A stretch of 64,000 nt of DNA, taken from the NCBI RefSeq assembly GCF_012927165.1, contig NZ_JABBGA010000002.1:310001-374000 (forward strand), written 5' to 3'. A model generated the notes under the pieces. It saw only the letters and a program-made list of their open reading frames with translations, had not been told where the DNA came from and searched no databases. This stretch comes from Zoogloea dura (GTDB lineage Bacteria > Pseudomonadota > Gammaproteobacteria > Burkholderiales > Rhodocyclaceae). Made by a program: the position numbers and the translations under genes. Below are positions 53,657 through 61,122 of the stretch, piece after piece. Position 1 is the stretch's first letter. Each line of letters begins with the position of its first letter.

Positions 53657-54583
53657 ATGCACATCCTGAGCATCATCGACAAGGGCGCACTGGCCCAGCT
53701 CTCCCGTCCCAGCGACCGCATCGCAACCCGGCACCTGCTGTTCCGCGTGCTGGGCGAGGCCGCGCTGTTCTCCTCAGCTGTCATGCTTCTCGATGGCTGG
53801 CCTGCAGCGGCCTTGCTGTGCTTCTATGCATGCGCGATCTGGCACGGCTTCTGGGGATACGCGGGCATTGGCCACGAGCTTTACCACTCCCGGGTTTTCT
53901 CGAACCTGCAGCTGAACAAGCTGCTGTACCGGATCGCGTCCTACCTGACCTGGAACAATCCGGGCTTCTTCCGCAAATCCCACAACCACCACCACCACCA
54001 CACCTTCGCCGCCGATGACGGGGAGGCGCAGAGCACCCAGGACTGGCGCCCGCTGGCCGTCTTCCTGTACCTGACGGTCGACCTGCCGGTACTGGTGCGG
54101 CGCCTGTATTACGCGTTCATCAACGCGGCCGGCCTGACGCCGAAGGATGGCGGATTCACCCGGATCGACGGTGCCTGCCAGCGCGAGGCCATCCTGATGC
54201 TGGCCTTCAACATCGCGGTGCAGCTCGCGCTGTGGGCGGCCTTCCAGGCCTGGCACATCAATCTCATGTGGTTCCTGCTGCCCTTCACCGGCCAGTTCCT
54301 GAACCGGCTCCTGGCGCAATCCCAGCACGTCGGCCTGGCCGGCGCCGCGAAGGAAGGTCCGCTGAAGCACTCCCGCACCCTGCCCCTGCCCGCCTTGCTT
54401 GAATTCCTGTACGCGGGCATGAACTTTCACGCGGAGCATCATCTGGCCCCGGTGATCCCCTATTACAACCTTCCCAGGCTCAACGCCCTGCTGCTGGAAC
54501 GCAAGCTGCTGAGCCGGATCGATGCCTCTTCGTTCTTCATGAAGGACATCTGGCTGGCCCTCAAGACCAGGCCCGAATCATGA
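53657..54583 (+). CDS. Membrane fatty acid desaturase-family protein
   Basis: A 308-residue integral membrane di-iron enzyme. The three histidine boxes are complete: HELYH (73-77), HNHHHHH (109-115) and HAEHH (258-262), between four hydrophobic segments. It desaturates or hydroxylates an acyl chain, or a related substrate. In this locus it could act on the ACP- or lipid-bound acyl group rather than on bulk phospholipids (inference). 24 bases after the previous gene. Confidence 0.88.
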   Translation: MHILSIIDKGALAQLSRPSDRIATRHLLFRVLGEAALFSSAVMLLDGWPAAALLCFYACAIWHGFWGYAGIGHELYHSRVFSNLQLNKLLYRIASYLTWNNPGFFRKSHNHHHHHTFAADDGEAQSTQDWRPLAVFLYLTVDLPVLVRRLYYAFINAAGLTPKDGGFTRIDGACQREAILMLAFNIAVQLALWAAFQAWHINLMWFLLPFTGQFLNRLLAQSQHVGLAGAAKEGPLKHSRTLPLPALLEFLYAGMNFHAEHHLAPVIPYYNLPRLNALLLERKLLSRIDASSFFMKDIWLALKTRPES

Positions 54584-55692
54584 GCACTCAACGACTTCTG
54601 GTATTCCCCTCCAGCATCGACTCCGCCCGCCCCTTCATGCGGGTGGCCCGGTCCCTGGGGTTCGAGATCATCGGCGCCGACTCCATCCAGGGCGGCGTGG
54701 CCTCGCCGGACGAGGATCGCCACATCCACCTGCCCTTCATCACCGACGAGCGCTTCGACGCCGCCTTTTTCGACAGCCTGGCCGAGCTGGGGATCAGCCA
54801 TGTCCACGCGCCCCACCATGGCGTCTGGTGGCATCTGAACAAGCTGCGGGAACAGCCGGGCAAGGCCTTCTTCCTGTGCGCCCCGCACCCCTTCGACAGC
54901 CACTGGGAAGCCTTCTCCCCCAGCCTCGACTGGGCGGAGAGCCAGACCACCGAGGCTCTGGCCAGGGCGCTTCCGACACCGCCACGCGGCCTCGCCGCAT
55001 CGCTGACCGCCAGCCAGCTGGCCGGCCTTCACCGCCGCTTTCTGCAGACCCCCGGCGAAACCGACGAGGACAAGCTGAGCGGCCTGTGCACCATTGCACG
55101 CATCGCCCCGGTGGGCGACGTCGTCGAGATCGGTTCGCTGTTCGGCCGGTCAGCCCTGGCCCTGTCCTGGCTGGCCAGCCATTACCGCATCGGCTCGACG
55201 CTCTGCGTGGACCCCTGGAACCTGGATGACCTGACCGACCAGGGCCCCGCGGCCAAGATCCTCCACGACGAGCCCCGCTCTCTCGACTGCGAGAAGATCT
55301 TCCGCAACTTCATGGCCACCGCCGCCTCGTCGCCGGGCGCAAGCTACATCCGCGCGCCCTCGGAGAGGGCCATCGGCACCTATGCCAAGGCCGCCGAGGC
55401 CGGCAGATATCACGCAGAAGGGCTGGACCCGGTGCCGATCCGCGGTCAGATCGCGTTGCTCCATATCGACGGCAACCATCGCTACGACCATGTCTGCGCC
55501 GACATCGCCAACTGGACGCCCTATCTGGCCGACCATGGCTGGCTGATGCTCGACGACTACATCTGGAGCTTCGGTGATGGGCCCCGGCGGGCCGGCGACG
55601 AGCTGCTGACCAGCGGTGACTACGATCACGCCTTCGTGCTGAGTGACACGCTCTTCCTGCGCCGGGCCCCCAACACCGCCCACCGCCGCTGA
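54580..55692 (+). CDS. Methyltransferase-like protein with N-terminal pre-ATP-grasp-like domain
   Basis: A 370-residue protein. The first part (about 1-110) resembles the nucleotide-sugar/pre-ATP-grasp fold (LLVFPSSIDSARPFMRVARSLGFEIIGADS), and the rest is a class I SAM-type domain (VVEIGSLFGRSALALSWLASHY, CVDPWN, ALLHIDGNHRYDHVCADI, WLMLDDY). No complete ATP-grasp catalytic domain follows. It overlaps the desaturase gene by four bases. Function is not known. Confidence 0.7.
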   Translation: MSTQRLLVFPSSIDSARPFMRVARSLGFEIIGADSIQGGVASPDEDRHIHLPFITDERFDAAFFDSLAELGISHVHAPHHGVWWHLNKLREQPGKAFFLCAPHPFDSHWEAFSPSLDWAESQTTEALARALPTPPRGLAASLTASQLAGLHRRFLQTPGETDEDKLSGLCTIARIAPVGDVVEIGSLFGRSALALSWLASHYRIGSTLCVDPWNLDDLTDQGPAAKILHDEPRSLDCEKIFRNFMATAASSPGASYIRAPSERAIGTYAKAAEAGRYHAEGLDPVPIRGQIALLHIDGNHRYDHVCADIANWTPYLADHGWLMLDDYIWSFGDGPRRAGDELLTSGDYDHAFVLSDTLFLRRAPNTAHRR

Positions 55693-55697
55693 CCCTC

Positions 55698-55718
55698 GGG
55701 GGGCCGGACGCCCCCCTT
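55698..55718. terminator. Terminator-like hairpin between convergent genes
   Basis: GGGGGG and CCCCCC are separated by seven bases, followed by TT. It sits between the stops of the methyltransferase-like gene and the minus-strand glycosyltransferase. Confidence 0.5.
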
Positions 55719-55739
55719 CACCTCCCCGTCACGCCGGCC

Positions 55740-56756
55740 TCACGCTTTTTTCGTGGACTTGAGGACGTATTCCGACAGGGCAAAGATATTGCTGGGGCTT
55801 TCGAGACGGAAGTTGCACGCCGGCTCCTCGCGGGCGTCGAAGACCATCCGCTCCAGCGCCTCGATGAGGGTGATGGAGAGGTCCAGCGAGAAGGTTGCCA
55901 TCAGGTCATGGATCTCCAAGGAGCCCATCATGTCGCCGAGGGTCGCAACGATGCCGCGGGAGGTCAGCAGCCGCCCGATCTGGTTGGCCTTGGCGATGTA
56001 GCGGTACTTGTCCTCAAAAATGCCCACGTCCTGGTAGATCACGTCGTAGCTGTGGATGGCGCACTCCTTGTAGCGCAGGGAGCCCGCCAGGCCGGCGGTG
56101 GAGGTGGCCTCGTGGATCCGGTAGCCCCCCAGGCGCTGGTTCACCACGTAGGCGGTGCCGATGGCGGCCAGGGACGAGAACAGGTAGTGGTCGATGAATC
56201 CGTGGGTCCCCTTGCTGCGGTAGCGGGCCAGTTCGCCGATGCGGGCCAGGCTCTCGCGGCGCATGACGGCAAAGGACGTGATGATCCAGTTGGTCAGGCA
56301 CAGGTACTTGAGCACGTCATGCTCGCCGGTATCCAGCGCGGGGACGAACTGGAACATGTCGCCGGTGGGCCGGTCGTCCACCAGCCGCTCGTGGAGGGTG
56401 TAGGCGAAGGTCGCCTGCGGATGCTTCTCCAGGCCCAGCTCGACGGTCTCACGGATGAAATCCGGGTAGAGGATGTCGTCGCCATGCAGGATGGTCAGGT
56501 AGGGATTCCGGGAATTCGCGATCGCCTTCTCGAAGTTGCCCAGGATGCCCAGGTTCTGCTCCCCCCGGTGGTAGGTGATCCGCGTGTCCTCGGCAGCGTA
56601 GGCGCGGCACACCGCCTCGGTCTCATCGCTCGAGCAGTCATCGTAGATCGAGATGGCCAGATCCCCGTAGCTCTGGGCCATGGCGGATTCGATGGTCCTG
56701 GCGACCAGCCCTGCCTGGTTATAGGTGGTGATGGCGATGTCTACAGTTGGGCGCAT
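55740..56756 (-). CDS. Glycosyltransferase family 2
   Basis: A 338-residue inverting GT-A glycosyltransferase. The nucleotide-binding start is VDIAITTYNQAGLVARTIESAMAQSYG, then IYDDCSSDET and the metal-binding LHGDDILYPDF. It should add a sugar to a surface glycan in the cytoplasm. The ATG at 56756 is chosen; a TTG four codons upstream is possible. It lies 96 bases after the epimerase gene on the same strand. Confidence 0.88.
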   Translation of the reverse strand: MRPTVDIAITTYNQAGLVARTIESAMAQSYGDLAISIYDDCSSDETEAVCRAYAAEDTRITYHRGEQNLGILGNFEKAIANSRNPYLTILHGDDILYPDFIRETVELGLEKHPQATFAYTLHERLVDDRPTGDMFQFVPALDTGEHDVLKYLCLTNWIITSFAVMRRESLARIGELARYRSKGTHGFIDHYLFSSLAAIGTAYVVNQRLGGYRIHEATSTAGLAGSLRYKECAIHSYDVIYQDVGIFEDKYRYIAKANQIGRLLTSRGIVATLGDMMGSLEIHDLMATFSLDLSITLIEALERMVFDAREEPACNFRLESPSNIFALSEYVLKSTKKA

Positions 56757-56852
56757 GGCATCAATCAATGACGTGGGGTGAAAGCAGGCGGGTGGCCCGG
56801 CAAGGCGTCTGCCAAGTCCATCCGGGACGAAGAGCGCGCGGTATCGCGGTAT

Positions 56853-57902
56853 TCAAGGGTGCAAGCTCTGGTCGGTGCGGGCAAGTGCCTCGGCCACCCC
56901 GCGCCGCGGACGCCAGCCAAGCGCCTCGAGGCGCCGTGTGTCGGGCAAGCCCCTGGATGTCTTGGCGGCCAGATAGGCCTTCGGGTCGGCCTCGCCGAAC
57001 AGCAGCGGCAGGGCCGGCACGCGCAGCTGGGAGGCCAGTTCGGCAAAGCGCCGCACCGACATCTCGTTGCCCGCATTGCCGACGTTGTAGGCGCTCGCCC
57101 CATCCCCCTTGAGGAGGATGTGGAACAGACCGGCAACGGTGTCGGCCAGGTAGCAGAAGGCGCGCAGGGCGCTGCCGTCGCTGGTCAGCACGATGGGCTG
57201 GCCATCCCGGGCGGCACGCAGCACGTCCGAGAAGATCCGGCCATCGTCCAGGTTCAGCCCCGGCCCGAAGGTGTGGAAGATCCTTCCGATCCCGAACTCC
57301 AGCCCGTACTGGGCCCGCCAGCTGGCCAACAGGGTCTCGGCCATGCGCTTGCTCTCGATGTAGCAGTTGCGGGGGTCCAGGGTGGGTACCGCGCCGAAGC
57401 TGTCTTCATGCACCGCGCCTTCGTTCTCGGTCGAGCCGTAAACGGCGGAACCCAGCATCAGGAAGGAAACGGGGCGCTCGCGGGCGAAGCGGTCGAGCAG
57501 GCCCAGGGTGCCCAGCGCGTTGGCGCGGATCACCCCTACCGGATCGGTCGCATAGTTGCGCGGTGAGGCGGGGCTGGCTGCATGGATCAGCACGTCGGGC
57601 GGGCCGAAACGGGAGGGCGGCGGGGCTTCCAGCGCCCCTTCGATCACCTCGCACAGCCCGGGATCGAGGGCCTTGCCCAGGCGTGCCGTCAAACGGGCCG
57701 GATCGCGGGCCAGCAGGCTCAGGCGCGGCGGGTCGGCAAGCTTGCGCTGCAGCGCCGCGACGACGAGGGCCAGGTAGCCTCCCAGCATGCCGCTGCCGCC
57801 GGTCAGGTATACATGGCAGCCGGCCAGGCGCTCCCAGGGCAGCGCCTCCTGAAGGATCGCATCAATGTCCTCGCGGACGACGGGATGGCAGGGATCGAAC
57901 AT
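56853..57902 (-). CDS. NAD-dependent epimerase/dehydratase
   Basis: A 349-residue extended short-chain dehydrogenase acting on an NDP-sugar. The NAD-binding motif is TGGSGMLGG (34-42) and the catalytic pair Tyr181/Lys185 (YIESK). RIFHTFGPGLNLDDGRIFSD is close to UDP-glucuronate decarboxylases and related 4,6-dehydratases, but the substrate is not certain. It is divergent from the FkbM gene at 58.2 kb and probably shares an operon with the GT2 gene. Confidence 0.88.
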   Translation of the reverse strand: MFDPCHPVVREDIDAILQEALPWERLAGCHVYLTGGSGMLGGYLALVVAALQRKLADPPRLSLLARDPARLTARLGKALDPGLCEVIEGALEAPPPSRFGPPDVLIHAASPASPRNYATDPVGVIRANALGTLGLLDRFARERPVSFLMLGSAVYGSTENEGAVHEDSFGAVPTLDPRNCYIESKRMAETLLASWRAQYGLEFGIGRIFHTFGPGLNLDDGRIFSDVLRAARDGQPIVLTSDGSALRAFCYLADTVAGLFHILLKGDGASAYNVGNAGNEMSVRRFAELASQLRVPALPLLFGEADPKAYLAAKTSRGLPDTRRLEALGWRPRRGVAEALARTDQSLHP

Positions 57903-58220
57903 GGAAGACGGCGGGATGGAGACCCGATTCAGACCGACGCGAATGACCAGGGAGCTGGCCTACCGGAGAACGCGACGGAACGATACCACAGCTTCAAGGG
58001 CGCAGATCCCGACCCGGAATACCGCCACCAGGACCCGATAACCTACAATGCGCCGAGCCAACAAGGCCATTTTGTCCCTGCCCCTCAAGACAGCAGGCTT
58101 TGTGCCGCTATTGCGAGAACCTCCTCACTTACGGAGCCCCCGTTTCACGACCATGACCTGCGACCCCAGCGCCCTGCCCGGCCCCGCAGCCCGGCAAAAT
58201 ACTTACCGGAGCGTTTCCCA
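57903..58220. other. Divergent intergenic region without a recognised gene
   Basis: This 318-base spacer separates the minus-strand epimerase/GT2 pair from the plus-strand FkbM gene, so it should contain two promoters. A TACAAT at 58043-58048 could be a -10 box, but no convincing -35 is present. I see no RNA gene or repeat. Confidence 0.5.
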
Positions 58221-59150
58221 GTGACCACCATCGTCCAGCTCCGGGAGGCCCACCGGGCCGGCACCCTGCCCAAGCCCTATTTCCTTGGCGCCGTATATGG
58301 GCAGCTCCGCACCCTGGTCGAATTCCAGGAGGCATTGCAGGGCACCCAGATCAAGGAAATCGTGGTCGGCACCGACGGCCTGCGCATCCGCACCGCCGAC
58401 CATGGCCTGGAGCTGGTACTCCACCCTGAAGAGGCCAACTCCCTGGTCACCGGCATGCTGGCTTTCGGCGACGCCGAACCCATGGAACGCAAGGCCCTGC
58501 TTGCCGCCGCCAGGCAGTCGGCGGTGATCCTCGACGTGGGCGCCAATATCGGCTGGTACAGCCTGCACTTTTCCCGCGTCGCCCCGCAGGCCCGCATCCA
58601 CGCTTTCGAGCCGGCGGCGCGCATCCATGAACGCCTGCTGGCCAACCTCGCGCTGAACGGCATCGACTCGGTGGTCACTGAACAGCTCGCCCTGCAGGAC
58701 CAGGAGGGCACCGACACCCTCTATTTCCACCCGGCCGAGACGGGCGCCACCTCGGTCCGCGACAACCGCGGCTTTGCCGGCGTGCAGCGCGAGGAGATCC
58801 GCTGCACCACCCTCGACCACTACTGCGCCGGGCACGGACTGCGTCCCGACCTGGTCAAATGCGATGTGGAGGGCGGCGAGCTGTCCGTCGTCAAGGGCGG
58901 CCTGGCGACTCTCCGGGAATGTCAGCCCGTGGTCTTCCTGGAGCTGCTCCGCAAATGGAGTGCCAACTTCGGTTATCACCCCAACGAGGTCATCGGGATC
59001 ATGCGCGATCTCGGTTACCGGGCCTGGTCCATCGAGCCGGAGGGCATCCGTGAATGCCCCGCGATCACCGACGCGACGGTGGCGACCAACTTCCTATTCA
59101 CCTGCGACGGCAAGCACAACGCGCTCATCCAGCAGTTGGCTCGCCTCTGA
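58221..59150 (+). CDS. FkbM-family methyltransferase
   Basis: A 309-residue protein with the FkbM SAM-dependent domain: VILDVGANIGWYSLHFSRVAP, IHAFEPAARIHERLLANLALNG and VKCDVEGGELSVVKGGL. An N-terminal part (about 1-85) may contact the glycan acceptor. The GTG at 58221 has CGGAG at good distance; the open frame upstream overlaps the epimerase start and has no similarity. First gene of the last plus-strand unit. Confidence 0.85.
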   Translation: MTTIVQLREAHRAGTLPKPYFLGAVYGQLRTLVEFQEALQGTQIKEIVVGTDGLRIRTADHGLELVLHPEEANSLVTGMLAFGDAEPMERKALLAAARQSAVILDVGANIGWYSLHFSRVAPQARIHAFEPAARIHERLLANLALNGIDSVVTEQLALQDQEGTDTLYFHPAETGATSVRDNRGFAGVQREEIRCTTLDHYCAGHGLRPDLVKCDVEGGELSVVKGGLATLRECQPVVFLELLRKWSANFGYHPNEVIGIMRDLGYRAWSIEPEGIRECPAITDATVATNFLFTCDGKHNALIQQLARL

Positions 59151-59167
59151 ACACGACGAGGCACATC

Positions 59168-60280
59168 ATGACCATTCTCGAAGCCGAAGCCAGTGGCCTT
59201 ACGGCCAGCGAAGCCGCCAAGCGCAACGACCTCGCCGCCCGCAAGCCTTACATCGCGGAGAAGCTCCGCAACATCGCCGCGATGGAAGAGCGCGGTGAGA
59301 TCAGCCCCATCATCCGGCTCGAGAAGAGCTACCTGTGCAACTTCCAGTGCACCCACTGCTCGGCCGAGTACTACATGGACCGGCACCTGGAGAAGGTCTT
59401 CAAGATCAAGGACGAGCGCCGCAAGATCGACCTGGACGACATCCGCCGCCTGTCCCGCGAGGCCGACGAGCTCGGGCTGGCCCGCTTCGTCATCACCGGC
59501 GGAGAGCCCCTGGTGATGAAGGACTTCGATGCGGTAGTGGCCGCCATCGACCCGGACCGCCACTACATCATCACCGACACCAACGGGTGGTTCCTCGACC
59601 TGGAACGGGCCAGGCACCTCAAGTCCATCGGGGTCGAGAAGGTCCAGATCTCCCTCGACAGCATGATCGAGGCCGAGCACGACGCCTTCCGCAACAAGCC
59701 GGGCTCCTACAAGCGGGTCATCCGCGCCATCGACGCCTCCCTCGAAGCCGGGCTCAATCTGATCCTGTCCACCGTGCTGGTGCGCGGGCGGGGCAAGACC
59801 GACGAGTTCCGCTCCATGTGCGAATTTGCCAAGCAGAAGGGCATCGGCCTCTACGTCTCCTATGCCAAGCCCACCGGCTCGTGCACCGAACACCCGGAAT
59901 TCGTCATCACCAAGGAAGACGCGGACATCGTGCGGGAGCTGGAGAAGGAATATCCGGTGTTCACCCACATGACCCCCTCCTACGGCTCCCACAAGGGCTG
60001 CATCACGGTCAAGGGCATCATCACGGTGACCTCCACCGCCGAGATCACCCCCTGCCCCTACATCGACTTCTCCCTGGGCAACCTGCGCGACACCTCGCTC
60101 AAGGACATCCTCGCCCGCGGCATGCGCAACCCCTGGCTGGGGCCGCACCGCCCCGACTGCCTCATCGGGGAAGACCCCAAGTTCATCAAGATCCACACGG
60201 ACAAGACCAAGGGCGCCGTCCATCTGCCCCTGCCGTGGGGTCAGGGCTTCTCAGACAACGACTCTCTGCTGGACGACTGA
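59168..60280 (+). CDS. Radical SAM protein with SPASM-like C terminus
   Basis: A 370-residue radical SAM enzyme. C57, C61 and C64 (LCNFQCTHC) bind the SAM-cleaving [4Fe-4S] cluster, GGEPL (111-115) contacts SAM, and additional cysteines (HKGC, ITPCPYIDF, PDC) near the end could hold an auxiliary cluster. The reaction is unknown; relatives epimerise, dehydrogenate or cross-link peptides or modify sugars. It precedes an unrecognised gene by three bases and lies in a glycan locus, so a carbohydrate or small-molecule substrate is more likely than a RiPP (no precursor peptide seen). Confidence 0.85.
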   Translation: MTILEAEASGLTASEAAKRNDLAARKPYIAEKLRNIAAMEERGEISPIIRLEKSYLCNFQCTHCSAEYYMDRHLEKVFKIKDERRKIDLDDIRRLSREADELGLARFVITGGEPLVMKDFDAVVAAIDPDRHYIITDTNGWFLDLERARHLKSIGVEKVQISLDSMIEAEHDAFRNKPGSYKRVIRAIDASLEAGLNLILSTVLVRGRGKTDEFRSMCEFAKQKGIGLYVSYAKPTGSCTEHPEFVITKEDADIVRELEKEYPVFTHMTPSYGSHKGCITVKGIITVTSTAEITPCPYIDFSLGNLRDTSLKDILARGMRNPWLGPHRPDCLIGEDPKFIKIHTDKTKGAVHLPLPWGQGFSDNDSLLDD

Positions 60281-60283
60281 ACC

Positions 60284-61075
60284 ATGGCTGCCGCTTCCAA
60301 CGCACTTCTATTCGACGACTTCGGGCGCTGCCTGCCCGGCGCCGTGCAGGCTCCGGCCCATCCGCGCAGCCGCCGCTACTTCACCCTGCAGCAGCCGGAG
60401 ATCGAGTACGGCGCCAGCCACGCCCGCCTGCAACGCCATCTCGGCGCAGGGGAGACCGTGGACGCCGCGGCTTTCGCCGAACGGGCCGAAGCCATCCTGG
60501 CCCGCCTGAAGGCCGACCCGCGCACCGCCGCCCTCACCCGCGGCGTGGCCGTCCCCTTCATCCTGCCCCGCCTGGCGGTGGAAAACATGGGCCGGACCCT
60601 GGACGAGCGCTTCCTGCCGGCCCTGGGCCGCGCCTTCGAAGAGACCTACCCCGACTACCGCTTCACCAACCACAACGTCGGAGGGCTCGACGGCCGCCTC
60701 CGCATCCAGCCGGACTCGCGTCATGCCGGCCTGGTGGAGGCCATGGGCCATGCGGAGCGGGTGGGCATCTATTTCCCGGCCCTGTCCGAGTATTCAATCC
60801 CGGCAGCCCTGGAGCGGGTGGCCGCCCTTCCCCGGCACTTCCTGCTGGCCGGCGGCGTGGACACCTGCGCCGCCCTGATCAGCACCCCCGGCCTGCTGCT
60901 ACGCACCGACACCTACCCGCCGCTGCTGTGGCTGGGCGCCCTGGCCGGTGACCAGCCGGGCATCGGCTATCACTTCGAAGCCTACGGCTACAATCTCACG
61001 TTCAACCGGCGCGCCCACCTGGGCCAGGCCGCCGAGTACTGGACCTGCGGGCTGAGCGTGCTCGACGGCGACTAG
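60284..61075 (+). CDS. Conserved-looking protein of unknown function (263 residues)
   Basis: I do not recognise this protein. It has no signal peptide or membrane segment, and looks globular with blocks such as AVPFILPRLAVENMGRTLDERFLPALGRAFEE, YRFTNHNVGGLDGRLRIQPDSRH and EYWTCGLSVLDGD. GC use resembles neighbours. It begins three bases after the radical SAM gene, so both probably act in one pathway. Confidence 0.7.
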   Translation: MAAASNALLFDDFGRCLPGAVQAPAHPRSRRYFTLQQPEIEYGASHARLQRHLGAGETVDAAAFAERAEAILARLKADPRTAALTRGVAVPFILPRLAVENMGRTLDERFLPALGRAFEETYPDYRFTNHNVGGLDGRLRIQPDSRHAGLVEAMGHAERVGIYFPALSEYSIPAALERVAALPRHFLLAGGVDTCAALISTPGLLLRTDTYPPLLWLGALAGDQPGIGYHFEAYGYNLTFNRRAHLGQAAEYWTCGLSVLDGD

Positions 61076-61122
61076 ACCCGGCCGCAACCCTCATCCCTAT
61101 CGAAGACAACGAGGCTTCATCC

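Noticed and set aside
58043-58048. TACAAT -10 box upstream of the FkbM gene
   Set aside because: No acceptable -35 at usual spacing; kept only as a remark in the intergenic entry.
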